A DNA stretch of 64,000 nucleotides from DASUPK01 sp963728875 (GTDB lineage: Bacteria; Actinomycetota; Thermoleophilia; Solirubrobacterales; 70-9): assembly GCA_963728875.1 (NCBI GenBank), contig CAVSLJ010000001.1:1-64000 (forward strand). The letters run 5' to 3'. Shown piece by piece: positions 20,309 to 28,888 of this stretch; position 1 is the stretch's first letter; every line of letters begins with the position of its first letter. The position numbers and the translations under genes are program-made. The notes beneath the pieces were generated by a model. It searched no databases. It saw only the letters and a list, made by a program, of their open reading frames with translations, and was not told where the DNA came from.

Positions 20309-23236
20309 TTACATCCGAGGAACCTCAGCCGAGGGGGTCGTTGCGAGCTCGAGCGCCTGCTCGGGGGTGAGCCTGGTTCCGGCTTGCCATGCCGCCCGCC
20401 AAGCTGCGGGGTCGACGGTCGCACGGGTCTCGGGCAGCCACTCGTCGCGCAGTTTTGTGGCCAGCCATACCTGCTCGACGTTGCGCGTCCGGATCTCGCG
20501 GTCCTCCGCAGCCCAGAGCTGAGCGGCGAGGAGTGCCTCGCCGCGCGCCGCGGCGAGCGTCGCGGATGTGGCAAGCGCGATCGGCCCAGTCTGGGCGTCG
20601 TAGGCGCCGCGGAGTGCGGCAAGGGCCGCGGTGTTGCGGGCGTCGGCGAGGTCGCGCTCACCGCGGTGCAGCGCGAGCATTGCGTCGAGGGCCAGCGCCC
20701 ACGCGATCAGCGAGGTGTAGTCGATCGCTTTCGCGTTTTGAAGGCACTCGGCGATCAGCGCCTCGGCTGCATCTGCTTCGCCGCGCGCGAGCTCCAGCTC
20801 GGCGAGGTTGCCGGCGGTTAGCGCGGTCCCGAAGGGCTCGCCGAGGCGGCGAGCGAGTTGCAGCGCGTCTTGCAGTACGGGTCGGGCGCGTTGGGCGTCC
20901 CCACTCTGGGCCAGGATGTTCCCAAGGTTGTTCAGAGCTAGCCGAAGGGTCCACGTGTCAGTTTGCCGCCGAGCCTTCGCGAGCGCCTGCTCGTGGAGCC
21001 GGATCGCGCCATCGGCGTCGCCGCGTGCCTGGCCGAGCATCCCGAGATGCGTCAGCGCCTGCACCTCTGTCCGGATCTCACCGGTCTGCCGAGCGAGACG
21101 GAGAGCCTCGATCAGCAGTGGTTCGGCCTGCTCGCGATCACCTTGAAGAAGGGCGAGGCGGGCGGCTAGGAAGGTCGCCTTTGCTGCCGCGTTCTGATCC
21201 GAGGTCTCCGCATCCAACGCGCGCCGCAGCCGCTCGCGCCCCTCGGAAACGTGCCCGCGGATCTCCCAGAAGAAGTCCAGCGCGGCGGCCATCGACAGCG
21301 CTTGCGATGGCTCGGTGTCAACGAGGTGGTCGAACGCGCCGCGCAGGTTGTCGTGGTCGGCCTCGAGCCGTGCTAGCCACAGGCTCTGATCAGCGGTGTG
21401 GATGTGGCGCTCTGCCTCGCGAGCGAAGGCTGTGAAGTAAGCGGCGTGGAGGGTCGCAGCGGCGTCCGCCTCGCCCGCGACCCTCGCGCACTCTTGTGCA
21501 TGTTGGCGGATCGTGTCGAGCATCGAGAAGCGCGGCTGGCCGTCGAAGTCGTCGTGCCGGTGCAGCAGACTCTGATCCAGCAGCGAGGCCACGACGTCGA
21601 TGGGTTCGGGCTTCAGGCCTTTGAGGATCGACTCGATCGCGCCGAGCCGGGCACCGCCAGCGAACGGGGCGAGTCCGCGGAACATGGCCTGCTCGGCGCC
21701 TGACAGGAGCCGGTAGCTCCAATCGATCGTCGCGCGCAAGGTCCTCTGCCGGTCGGGAAGGTCGCGCGCGCCTTCTGGCAGGTCGAGCCGCTGCGCAAGC
21801 CGAGCGTCGAGCGCTTGCACCCCGAACAGCGCGACTCGCGCGGCCGCGAGTTCAAGCGCCAGTGGCAGGCCGTCCAGGCGACGGCAGATTCGCCGCACAG
21901 CCGTGCCCTCCTCCGGGCCCTCGCCTGTCTCGGGGCGCACTGCCCGGGCTCTGGCGACAAACAGCTCGGCCGCCTCGGGGAGCGGCAGGGGTGGAACCTC
22001 GACCCTGTGCTCGCCGCCGAGACGCAGCGCCGCGCGACTTGTCACCAGCACGTCCAAACCGGGGGCGGCGGCGAGGAGCTGGCCCACGAGCGGCGCGGCT
22101 TCGAGGACGTGCTCGAAGTTGTCCAGGACGACGAGCAGCTCTCTGTGCGACAGTGCGCTGGCCAGGGTGACCGCCTGGGGCTGACCTTCGGTCTCCTTCA
22201 CGTCCAGGGTACGGGCGATCTCGGAGACGACCAATGTGGGGTCGGTAAGCGGCGCCAGCGACACGAACCATGCTCCGTCGCAGTAGCCTGGCTCGATCCG
22301 GATCGCTAGCTCGAGCGCGAGCCGTGTCTTGCCGGACCCGCCCGGGCCTAGCAGCGTAACCAGCCGGACATCACGGCGGCTGAGCAGCTCCGAGGCCGAC
22401 TCCAACTCGGTCGTCCGCCCGATGAGCGCATGCGCAGCCGCGGGGATATTCGAGCGGCGCGGTGCAGGGGGGCCGTCGTCCGGGAGCTCAAGCGAGGCGT
22501 CGTGGCGGAGAATCGCCTGCTCCAGCCTCCTCAGTTCTGGCCCGGGCTGCAAGCCGACCTCGTCGAGCGCCCGGCAGGCGTCGCGATAGGCGGCGAGCGC
22601 CTCGGCCGGGCGGCCGCTGCGATATAGCGCAAGCATCAGCAGCCGGCGCGGGTGCTCGCGGAGCGGATCGGCATCCACCAGATCGGTGATCCTGGCGATC
22701 AGACCCGCGTGCTCACCGGCCGCCAGCCGCGCCTCGATGAGCCCCTCGATCGCCAGCGCCCGAAGCTCCTCGAGCTTCCGCCCCTTTGCCTCAGCGCTCT
22801 CCAGCCCGCGTAGATCGGCCAGCGCCGGGCCGCGCCACAGCGCGAGTGCCTCCTCGAACCGCCGCCGCGCCGTCGCCGGGTCATCCGGTGACGCGTGCTG
22901 CGCCTGTCCCAGCAACCGTTCGAAACGACGGGCGTCGATTCGCTCAGCGTCGACCGCGAGCGCATACCCGGACCCACGCGTGCACAGAGTCGTCGTGTCG
23001 GCGCCTGGCGCGGCCCGCAGGATCTTGCGCAGCGCCGAGACATGGACCTGGATCGCGTGCGCCGCGGTCGCCGGCGCTCGATCTCCCCACAACTCGTCGA
23101 TCAGCCGATCCACCGAAACCGGCTCGGGCGCGCGCAGCGCAAGCAGCGCCAACACCGCCCGCTGCTGGACGCTGCCAAGCGCAAGCCTCTCACCGCCGGC
23201 AACGACCTCAATCGGCCCCAGGACTCGAAACTCCAC
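20309..23236 (-). CDS. AfsR/SARP-type regulator with NB-ARC and TPR domains
   Basis: About 975 residues from GTG 23236, preceded by GAGGAAG; the frame is open further upstream without family features. Domains in order: winged-helix DNA-binding (EFRVLGPIEVV...RAVLALLALR...ALRKILR, residues 1-95); BTAD (~95-245); NB-ARC ATPase with P-loop GPGGSGKTRLALELA and Walker B ELLVVLDNFEHV, followed by VLVTSRAAL; then TPR helices (ALTHLGMLGQARGDADGAIRLHEQAL, LALNNLGNILAQSGDAQRARPVLQDALQLARRLG). Such STAND regulators switch on neighbouring operons on an internal signal. It is divergent from the secreted G1-like gene, which may be a target. Confidence 0.93.
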   Translation of the reverse strand: MEFRVLGPIEVVAGGERLALGSVQQRAVLALLALRAPEPVSVDRLIDELWGDRAPATAAHAIQVHVSALRKILRAAPGADTTTLCTRGSGYALAVDAERIDARRFERLLGQAQHASPDDPATARRRFEEALALWRGPALADLRGLESAEAKGRKLEELRALAIEGLIEARLAAGEHAGLIARITDLVDADPLREHPRRLLMLALYRSGRPAEALAAYRDACRALDEVGLQPGPELRRLEQAILRHDASLELPDDGPPAPRRSNIPAAAHALIGRTTELESASELLSRRDVRLVTLLGPGGSGKTRLALELAIRIEPGYCDGAWFVSLAPLTDPTLVVSEIARTLDVKETEGQPQAVTLASALSHRELLVVLDNFEHVLEAAPLVGQLLAAAPGLDVLVTSRAALRLGGEHRVEVPPLPLPEAAELFVARARAVRPETGEGPEEGTAVRRICRRLDGLPLALELAAARVALFGVQALDARLAQRLDLPEGARDLPDRQRTLRATIDWSYRLLSGAEQAMFRGLAPFAGGARLGAIESILKGLKPEPIDVVASLLDQSLLHRHDDFDGQPRFSMLDTIRQHAQECARVAGEADAAATLHAAYFTAFAREAERHIHTADQSLWLARLEADHDNLRGAFDHLVDTEPSQALSMAAALDFFWEIRGHVSEGRERLRRALDAETSDQNAAAKATFLAARLALLQGDREQAEPLLIEALRLARQTGEIRTEVQALTHLGMLGQARGDADGAIRLHEQALAKARRQTDTWTLRLALNNLGNILAQSGDAQRARPVLQDALQLARRLGEPFGTALTAGNLAELELARGEADAAEALIAECLQNAKAIDYTSLIAWALALDAMLALHRGERDLADARNTAALAALRGAYDAQTGPIALATSATLAAARGEALLAAQLWAAEDREIRTRNVEQVWLATKLRDEWLPETRATVDPAAWRAAWQAGTRLTPEQALELATTPSAEVPRM

Positions 23237-23393
23237 CGCTCTTCCTCGCGTGTCCTCCGAGGGACTGCCGCGAGTATACGGCCGCTCACCGTCGGTGGAG
23301 GACGGCGGAGTCGTATTGAGTGAAACATGAGCAGCTGTTGAGCACGGCGGCATAGGGTCCCGCGGTGAATCCGATCCCCGACGGAGGCCCGTT

Positions 23394-24317
23394 ATGCCCA
23401 TCCCCAAGCTCACGTTCCTCGCGCTCTTCACCACGATCGTGGTGTTCGGTCTTCCGATCACCCAGGCATCGGCGTCGACCTCGCATGTCAAGGCCGGATA
23501 CCGGGTGGACCGCGGAGAGCTCCGGTCCACCACTGCCAGTTGGACGATGGCTCGCGCGACCTGCCAGGGTAAGCGGCCCGTCGCGATCGCGCTAACGACG
23601 TGCACCTCGGCGTCGGCTAGCAGCCCGGCGCTTCAGGCGGGCTACCGGGCCAGCCAGGGTCTGTTCCGGTCCGTTCACGTCAGTTGGGTCATGCCGTCGA
23701 TTTCCTGCCCGGGGGAGTCGTCCCCAGGATTCGATGGTTCTGCCTGGTTCGCGGCAGGGATGGGACCGGCTAACTCAGCTTCGGAACAGGTGGTAGTCCG
23801 GACGTTCTGCACGGGCACGATCCCCAGCTACGTCGCATACTTCGAGGTAGGCGGAGTCCAAACGGCGGGGGCCGCGGGAGGAGTGCTTACGCCCAATCGT
23901 GGGGATCGGATTACAGCGACCGTCTCCTACCTCGGCGTCTTCCCCTATGCAGCCGGTCCTTATACCTATCACGTGAGCCGGTACCGCTTTTCGATCACCG
24001 ATCTGACTCAACGGAAATCAGTCACAACCGTGGATTCATCTGATTGCCTTGCACATCGCTGTGATCATGCGACAGCTGAGGTCACAGCCGGGATTCCATT
24101 CACAGGGTATTCGGCACTCGCCGACTACGACAAGGTCACCTTCTCGGGCATCGCAATTACCGATACGAACGGGCACCGCGGATCGTTCGCCAAAAACAAG
24201 CACTGGGCGATCACGAGACTGGTCGAGCTTGACACCTCGACCCACAACCTAGCGGCGTCGCCATCGCCCCTCACCCATCGCGGCCGCCGGTTTTCGGACA
24301 GGTGGCGCGCGTACTGA
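23394..24317 (+). CDS. Secreted peptidase G1-like protein
   Basis: A 307-residue exported protein with an N-terminal signal peptide (FLALFTTIVVFGLPITQASAS). Two similar segments, LRSTTASWTMARATC and FRSVHVSWVMPSISC, look like an internal duplication. The region WFAAGMGPANSASEQVVVRTFC...AYFEVGG...RGDRITATVSY resembles the G1 (eqolisin) glutamic peptidase layout, with possible Gln/Glu active-site positions, but the match is weak. Paired cysteines suggest an oxidised extracellular fold. It could also be a carbohydrate-binding or adhesion protein. Confidence 0.6.
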   Translation: MPIPKLTFLALFTTIVVFGLPITQASASTSHVKAGYRVDRGELRSTTASWTMARATCQGKRPVAIALTTCTSASASSPALQAGYRASQGLFRSVHVSWVMPSISCPGESSPGFDGSAWFAAGMGPANSASEQVVVRTFCTGTIPSYVAYFEVGGVQTAGAAGGVLTPNRGDRITATVSYLGVFPYAAGPYTYHVSRYRFSITDLTQRKSVTTVDSSDCLAHRCDHATAEVTAGIPFTGYSALADYDKVTFSGIAITDTNGHRGSFAKNKHWAITRLVELDTSTHNLAASPSPLTHRGRRFSDRWRAY

Positions 24318-24714
24318 TACTAAGCGCATCGAAGATCGCTTGCGAACGCGCCAGCATTTCCTCGTCCTCGATCGACAGCCCATCGCTGGCTACTACCAGC
24401 GTTATCCAGGAGTGCCCCCGTCGTCGCGTCGGCCAACCCGCTTCGCGCAGAAGGCGTTGATCTCGACCCGCGCGCCAGCTCGGCATCGATGAAGCGGAAG
24501 GCCCGGCGTTAGCCAGAACTCGAACCGTGGCGAGCACGGCAGCTCAAGCGACAGGGTCGCCGGCGGCTCTCCCGCTCGCAGCGAAGAGCAGCCACGGTTT
24601 GACGTCGCCAGCCCTGCCTCGCGCCGCCGCCTGCGGACAAACGGAGCGGCCATGCCAAACCGGATTGCGCTGCTACTTCCACGCCGATCAGTCGCGTCGT
24701 GCCTGCGGTTGCTG
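24318..24714. other. Region without a firm gene
   Basis: Two overlapping minus-strand frames (24271-24537 and 24402-24653) contain protein-like pieces, such as GLSIEDEEMLARSQAIFDALSI and RFEFWLTPGLPL, in different frames. This could be a frameshifted remnant. No family is recognised. Confidence 0.3.
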
Positions 24715-25215
24715 TCAGGCGTCGAGCGGTAGCACGTGACGAGCCGACGTGACCGGGCCGACGGTCGGCGCTGGCGCCGGCTGGGGCGACGTCGCCGGTC
24801 GCGGTCTGGCTGCGGCCGCTGTCGATATGTCGACCGCTACTGGCCGGTCGCTCGTTTGATCAAGGAGAAGCGCGTAGTCGGCGACGTCACCGCGGGTGCG
24901 GCGGCCGGCGACGATGTAGGCGAGCGCTTTGGAGGCAGCGGCATGCTGCGCCTCCCGGTAGTACTTCTCCGATCGGTAGGTCCAGTCGGCGATGCTCAGC
25001 GCCGCCGAGGCGACGAGGAACAGCGTCGCCGCAATCAACAACGGCGGGACAGCGAGCGCGAACGACAGGTGACCAGAGCGTGTGTCCGCCAGGTAGACCC
25101 CGTCGGCGATGACTAGGGCAACGCCAGCCGCCGCCGGCATCCACCACATCCGCTGACCCACACGGGACGGCCGGTGCTCACGTAGGTGGTCCTGGAACTG
25201 ATACGTGTAGGCCAT
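24715..25215 (-). CDS. Two-span membrane protein, unknown
   Basis: A 166-residue protein. The basic N-terminus (YTYQFQDHLREHRPSRVGQRMWW) is followed by two helices (MPAAAGVALVIADGVYLA and LSFALAVPPLLIAATLFLVASAALSIADW). A soluble stretch, YRSEKYYREAQHAAASKALAYIVAGRRTRGDVADYALLLD, leads into a Pro/Ala-rich tail. No family is recognised. It starts at ATG 25215 and stands alone. Confidence 0.6.
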   Translation of the reverse strand: MAYTYQFQDHLREHRPSRVGQRMWWMPAAAGVALVIADGVYLADTRSGHLSFALAVPPLLIAATLFLVASAALSIADWTYRSEKYYREAQHAAASKALAYIVAGRRTRGDVADYALLLDQTSDRPVAVDISTAAAARPRPATSPQPAPAPTVGPVTSARHVLPLDA

Positions 25216-25500
25216 CGGTAGCGCTCTGGGCGGCTCATCCCAGCCGATCGGTTTTCGAGGTCGCCTTTCACTATCCTGCCGCCGCCTCGCGGCGAAGGCT
25301 GTTCACGACAGCCGCCGCCGCGTCCGACACTCCAACTCCAGCGGATGTCGACGCGCGACCCCAGCGTCCGAACGTGCCTCCTCCCGTCAGGAAGCTACGA
25401 CCCACCCCGGTGAGGCATAGGCGTCACCCGATCGCCCGGGAGCGCGGTGGCTGACGACTGCTTTGGTTCGTTGGGCGGTCGCCAAGCCGACGATGCCTAT

Positions 25501-25790
25501 GGCGACATCTCGATGCCGCGACGTCTGTAGCCCCGCGGTGGGCGATGCCCGAATAGCGAGCGTCGGGCTCGATCGCCGGCGCGATCGCTTCGGCTCTCCG
25601 GGCGCCGCTAGCGCCGCGATTGCTTGGCCACGATCTGGATCGTCAGGGCCAGCCCAGCCGCGCGATCGCTTCGCCCGAATCTGAGCGCCCGCACCGGCGC
25701 CGTGTCAGCCGGCATACACCGGCACCGCTGCGTAGGCAGGGCGCGCTTGTCGCGGGCGTTCTCGTGAGCCCCGCTATCGGCGACAAGGAG
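25501..25790 (-). repeat. Dispersed ~280 bp repeat, copy B
   Basis: Inverted partner of 9823-10095. The shared region includes the coding-like tail RALRFGRSDRAAGLALTIQIVAKQSRR with its TAG, and about 110 bp beyond it up to GCATCGAGATGTCGCC. The two copies differ mainly by scattered substitutions and a few 1-3 base indels before the conserved core. No transposase lies beside it. Confidence 0.7.
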
Positions 25791-26197
25791 GGCCACCGAC
25801 ACGCGGGCTCGGGCCCTGCTATGCGCGCGGATCTCGAGACCGTCAGCGTTCCGATGCCGGCCGGGAGGCGGCGAACGGCGGCAGAGACGCCCTTGCCGCG
25901 CTTAGCAGGGCGCGTGGCACTCTTCCCTGCTAAGTCGCCGAAGCAGGGGAGATGCTCGTCCGCCCTGCTGTCGGCGGAAACCAGGTGTATCGCGTCGGCC
26001 GTCACGCCGGTGGGTGCACCTGCTCGCGGCGAGGCTCGAGATTGGCGAACAGCAGGTCGCTTGTTACACCTCGGCCGGACACCTGCCTTCATGCTCACGC
26101 GGGTATGAGCCGGTGACGCTCAGGCCGACGGCCTTTGTACCGCATACGGTCGCGCTTCATGGGCACTGGACCCGGCTCGAATGGGAAACTGTGAGGC
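25791..26197. other. Region without a supported gene
   Basis: Between the dispersed repeat and the TspO gene. Open frames on both strands lack motifs. The short inverted stretches TAGCAGGG and CCCTGCTA near 25903-25936 could form a hairpin, without a T-run. Confidence 0.3.
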
Positions 26198-26662
26198 GTG
26201 GACGTAGGTCGTGTGGGCTTTGCGGTCTTGCCCGTTGCTGCTGCGGCGGGGTTCGGTGGGCTCGCCTCGCGGAAAGCCCCGGCCGTCTACAAACGACTCA
26301 GCAAGCCGCCATGGGCGCCTCCGACCTCCGCGTTCGGGCCGGTGTGGTCGACGCTGTATCTCGCGATCGCAGTCGCGGGCTGGCGCATCTATGCGACTGC
26401 CTCTCCCGTGACGAGGCGGCTTCACCTCACCCAGCTCGCGCTTAACGGCGCATGGCCTGCAGCCTTCTTCGGAATCCGGGATAAACGCGCATCCCTGGTG
26501 ATCATCGCTTCGCTCGACCTCTCGCTCGGCTTTGAGGTCGCGAGGTTGCGTGTAGAAGATCGCCGCGCTGCCGGCCTGCTGGTGCCGTATCTCGCGTGGT
26601 GCGGCTTCGCGACGGAGCTCAACACAGCGGTCAGCGAGCCAGAGGCGCACCACTCGCAGTAG
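26198..26662 (+). CDS. tspO: TspO/MBR family tryptophan-rich protein
   Basis: A 154-residue protein with the TspO signature: KRLSKPPWAPPTSAFGPVWSTLYLAIAVAGWRIY, LALNGAWPAAFFG and LVPYLAWCGFATELNTAV, spread over five hydrophobic segments. TspO proteins bind tetrapyrroles and, in bacteria, affect light- and stress-dependent pigment control. That fits its place about 1.3 kb from the CarH-type regulator, although no shared operon is visible. Start is GTG 26198. The fourth segment is less hydrophobic than usual (DLSLGFEVARLRVEDRR). Confidence 0.85.
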   Translation: MDVGRVGFAVLPVAAAAGFGGLASRKAPAVYKRLSKPPWAPPTSAFGPVWSTLYLAIAVAGWRIYATASPVTRRLHLTQLALNGAWPAAFFGIRDKRASLVIIASLDLSLGFEVARLRVEDRRAAGLLVPYLAWCGFATELNTAVSEPEAHHSQ

Positions 26663-27060
26663 GTATCCCGCCGCGCCATAAGCTGGTGCAACTCCCGGTG
26701 TCTCCGAAGAATGGCTGTCCGCTCGCTGGCGCGAGGGTCAACGCGATTGATCGTGGGGCGGTGTGGAGGATGGCCGACGACGATGCCTCGAAGGCGGCGT
26801 TCCACACCGGGTCGGCGACCAGTACTCGCGCGAAGCGATCGTGCCGTTGACCTGGCCCGCGGCTACTCGTCCCTACGCGGGCGCCAGATCGCTTGACCGG
26901 CACGGAGACCGGTTCTGGGCGTGCACTGTCGGGATGTCTAAGAGGTCACGCCGGGAAGGCAGCTGTAATGCCGTCGCGCAGCGAGTACACAGGGTGGCAG
27001 GCGCCTGGCCCTGAGCGATGGCGCAGGCGGGCGGCCGTCCCGCGGTGGCGCGGGCGCAGA
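26663..27060. other. Region without a supported gene
   Basis: No credible gene. A CGAAGCGATCGTGCCG stretch near 26833 matches the motif that recurs inside the dispersed repeat, which suggests a short leftover copy. Confidence 0.3.
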
Positions 27061-27921
27061 TCACTCGTTGGTCAGGTTCGCGACTTGGTGCGCGGCCTCG
27101 ATCAGGTCGCCGTCGAGCCGGCGGACTCGTAGCTTGCCGGTGAGCTCCCCGGAGGCGCCGGGACCGCTCAGAAAAAGCGGAGCGGTGCGCGCCAGGCGGC
27201 GCAGGACTGTCCCGTCCGCCTCGACCCTCGAACTCTCGAACGTAACGAGCACGATGACAGCCGGCGCGGTCATCCGGGCCGTCTCCTGAATGGTGGACAG
27301 CGGGGTATCGGCGCCGAGGAAAAGGATGCGCCAGCCGTGCGAGCGCAGGATGAGGCCGAAGGCTAGGAGGCTGATGTCGTGATGCTCGCCGGGCGCGCAG
27401 GCCAGCAGAGCCAGGGGTCCCGAGCCACGGCCCCAGAGCCGGGCCAGTGAAAGCAGCCGGCCCCGGATCAGGTTGCTGGCGAAATGCTCCTGGCTGATCT
27501 CGACGCGGCCCTGCTCCCAACCGCGCCCGACGGCGCTGAGTGTGGGGAGGATGAGATCGCGTACGAAGGTCTCGAGCCCGAAGGCGGCCAGCCCGTCGTC
27601 CAGCGCGGCCTGAACGGCGGCTTCGTCGTAAGCCTCGATCGCGCTCATCAGACGCGCCGCAGCGTCCTCGATCGGGCGGTCGGGCGAGGACAAGGGCTCG
27701 AGTGCGACGCGCGCCGCCTCGGCCGCGGATAGGCCCTCGTCTAGTGCCCGGCGCATGCGCGCGACGCGTTCGGCGTCTTCTTCGCCGTAGAGGCGAAAAC
27801 CGCCGGGCGTGCGTTCGGGCTGCAGGAGCCCATAGCGCTGCTCCCAGGCGCGCAGCAGCTCGGGCGCGACGCCGACGCGACGCGAGAACTCCCCGATCCG
27901 ATGTCCGCCGCCCGCTGACAC
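27061..27921 (-). CDS. carH: CarH-type MerR/B12-binding transcriptional regulator
   Basis: A 286-residue protein. Residues 7-75 form a MerR winged helix (RIGEFSRRVGVAPELLRAWEQRYGLL ... GFRLYGEEDAERV). A helical B12-capping domain follows, with W135 and EH at 145-146 in W-x9-EH spacing, the signature of light-sensing CarH proteins. The Rossmann B12-binding domain has E-x-H (H181, likely lower cobalt ligand) in GEHHDIS, and then LFLGADTP. In the dark, adenosylcobalamin would hold a DNA-bound tetramer; light would release it. The residue after W135 is Glu, where Thermus CarH has the upper-ligand His132, so the photoproduct may differ. It is divergent from the 28.0-36.2 kb gene run. GTG start at 27921. 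Confidence 0.88.
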   Translation of the reverse strand: MSAGGGHRIGEFSRRVGVAPELLRAWEQRYGLLQPERTPGGFRLYGEEDAERVARMRRALDEGLSAAEAARVALEPLSSPDRPIEDAAARLMSAIEAYDEAAVQAALDDGLAAFGLETFVRDLILPTLSAVGRGWEQGRVEISQEHFASNLIRGRLLSLARLWGRGSGPLALLACAPGEHHDISLLAFGLILRSHGWRILFLGADTPLSTIQETARMTAPAVIVLVTFESSRVEADGTVLRRLARTAPLFLSGPGASGELTGKLRVRRLDGDLIEAAHQVANLTNE

Positions 27922-27929
27922 AGGACGGG

Positions 27930-27962
27930 ACTATACACACCTTCTACAAACCCTTGACAGAT
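27930..27962 (+). promoter_or_regulatory. Operator array 1: three 11-bp direct repeats
   Basis: Consecutive 11-mers ACTATACACAC, CTTCTACAAAC and CCTTGACAGAT share the pattern nnTnT/GACAnnn; the ACA triplets begin at 27935, 27946 and 27957. The third unit contains the -35 hexamer. A tandem 11-bp direct-repeat operator over the -35 box is the arrangement known for Thermus CarH. ACTATA (27930-27935) read on the minus strand is TATAGT, a possible -10 for carH itself, which would allow autoregulation. Confidence 0.75.
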
Positions 27963-27982
27963 CTCCTACCAGCCGCTACTTT
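27954..27982 (+). promoter_or_regulatory. Promoter of the light-regulon genes
   Basis: TTGACA (27954-27959), a 17-bp spacer and TACTTT (27977-27982) give a near-consensus housekeeping promoter. The start point would fall near 27989, about 37 bp before ATG 28026. It is bracketed by the two operator arrays. Confidence 0.75.
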
Positions 27983-28012
27983 TGTCTCAAGTTTGTAGAG
28001 AGTCTGTCTAAG
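27980..28012 (-). promoter_or_regulatory. Operator array 2: three 11-bp repeats in reverse orientation
   Basis: Read on the minus strand, the consecutive 11-mers are CTTAGACAGAC, TCTCTACAAAC and TTGAGACAAAA, the same pattern as array 1. On the plus strand the TGT triplets start at 27983, 27994 and 28005. The array covers the end of the -10 box and the predicted transcription start, so occupancy should block the promoter from the downstream side. Confidence 0.7.
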
Positions 28013-28025
28013 GACGGTGATGTAA

Positions 28026-28226
28026 ATGGAGAAGGTTCAGTCAGTGGTCGGCGCTGCGCCTGAGGTCGGGGCGAGATTCCTGGTCCTGTTGGCGGCGTTC
28101 GTCTCGTTCGTGTTCTCGGTCGTCCTGTGGTTCGGCGGCCATCATGAGCAGGGCATCTTCGTCGGGCTGTGGGTCCCCTCGATCCTGTCGCTCGGCGCCG
28201 TTGTCGTTCCCCGGAGCGAGCGGTGA
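28026..28226 (+). CDS. Two-span small membrane protein
   Basis: A 66-residue protein with two hydrophobic helices (FLVLLAAFVSFVFSVVLWFG and IFVGLWVPSILSLGAVVV) separated by GGHHEQG. It is the first gene behind the CarH-type promoter, and its TGA overlaps the GTG of the fasciclin gene (GTGA), so the two are translationally coupled. Function is unknown. The layout matches small membrane proteins that often head such operons in Thermoleophilia. Confidence 0.75.
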   Translation: MEKVQSVVGAAPEVGARFLVLLAAFVSFVFSVVLWFGGHHEQGIFVGLWVPSILSLGAVVVPRSER

Positions 28227-28780
28227 GCGCAGCCGGCCTCTTCACTGTTGGCGTCCTGGTCACGCTGATCGTCGCAGCGGCCATGGCGCTGCTCTTGTAC
28301 GCCGCGATTCTCGACGGCCGCGACGCGGCGGCCCGCCGGGCGGCAGACCGCGAGCCGCTGCCGCCGCCGAGCGCGGTAAGCATCCTCCAGACGGCGCGGG
28401 CCGCGGGAAGCCTCGGCACACTGGTCGCCGCCATCGACCGGGCGGGCTTGAGCGACGTGCTGGAGCACGAGGGTCCTTACACCGTCCTCGCGCCGAGCGA
28501 TGACGCCTTCGCGAAGCTGCCGTTCGGCGCCGTCGAGTCGTTGCTGGCGGCTCCCGAAACGCTCGCTGACATCGTCAACTATCACCTCGTCTCAGGACGG
28601 ATGACGGCCGCCGATATCGCCCGCCGGATGTCGGCCGAGACCCTTCAGGGCGAGGCCTTGGCGATCTCCAACAACGGCGCGATGCGGATCGACGGTGCCC
28701 GCGTCGTCGCCAGCGACATCCAAGCCTCGAACGGGGTCATCCATGTCATCGACCGCGTGCTGTTACCAGCACGCATTTGA
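28223..28780 (+). CDS. Membrane-anchored fasciclin-domain protein
   Basis: About 185 residues from GTG 28223. An N-terminal helix (LFTVGVLVTLIVAAAMALLLYAAIL) anchors it. A fasciclin (FAS1) domain covers residues ~55-185 with H1 motif GPYTVLAPSDDAFAKLP, a middle IVNYHLVSG, and H2 motif VVASDIQASNGVIHVIDRVLLP. FAS1 proteins mediate adhesion or bind small ligands. A second, secreted fasciclin gene lies beyond the IS110 element, and the two were probably adjacent before the insertion. Confidence 0.88.
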   Translation: MSAAGLFTVGVLVTLIVAAAMALLLYAAILDGRDAAARRAADREPLPPPSAVSILQTARAAGSLGTLVAAIDRAGLSDVLEHEGPYTVLAPSDDAFAKLPFGAVESLLAAPETLADIVNYHLVSGRMTAADIARRMSAETLQGEALAISNNGAMRIDGARVVASDIQASNGVIHVIDRVLLPARI

Positions 28781-28817
28781 AAGATGTCATGAGCAGTCCG
28801 TCTGACCGAGAACGTGC

Positions 28818-28885
28818 AGGCCTCCTCAGCTCAAGCGCGGACGATTGCCGCGCAGGTTGTTCAACCGTGGAGCGTGAGGAGGCCT
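28818..28885 (+). promoter_or_regulatory. Inverted repeat that can hide the transposase ribosome-binding site
   Basis: AGGCCTCCTCA (28818-28828) is a perfect complement of TGAGGAGGCCT (28875-28885). The right arm contains GAGGAGG, the Shine-Dalgarno sequence for GTG 28889. A transcript starting upstream would fold this stem and mask the site, a known way for insertion sequences to avoid read-through expression. It could also be part of the element's left end. Confidence 0.6.
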
Positions 28886-28888
28886 TGA

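Noticed and set aside
24271..24653. Possible frameshifted minus-strand protein
   Set aside because: Some protein-like stretches, but in two frames and with no recognised family.
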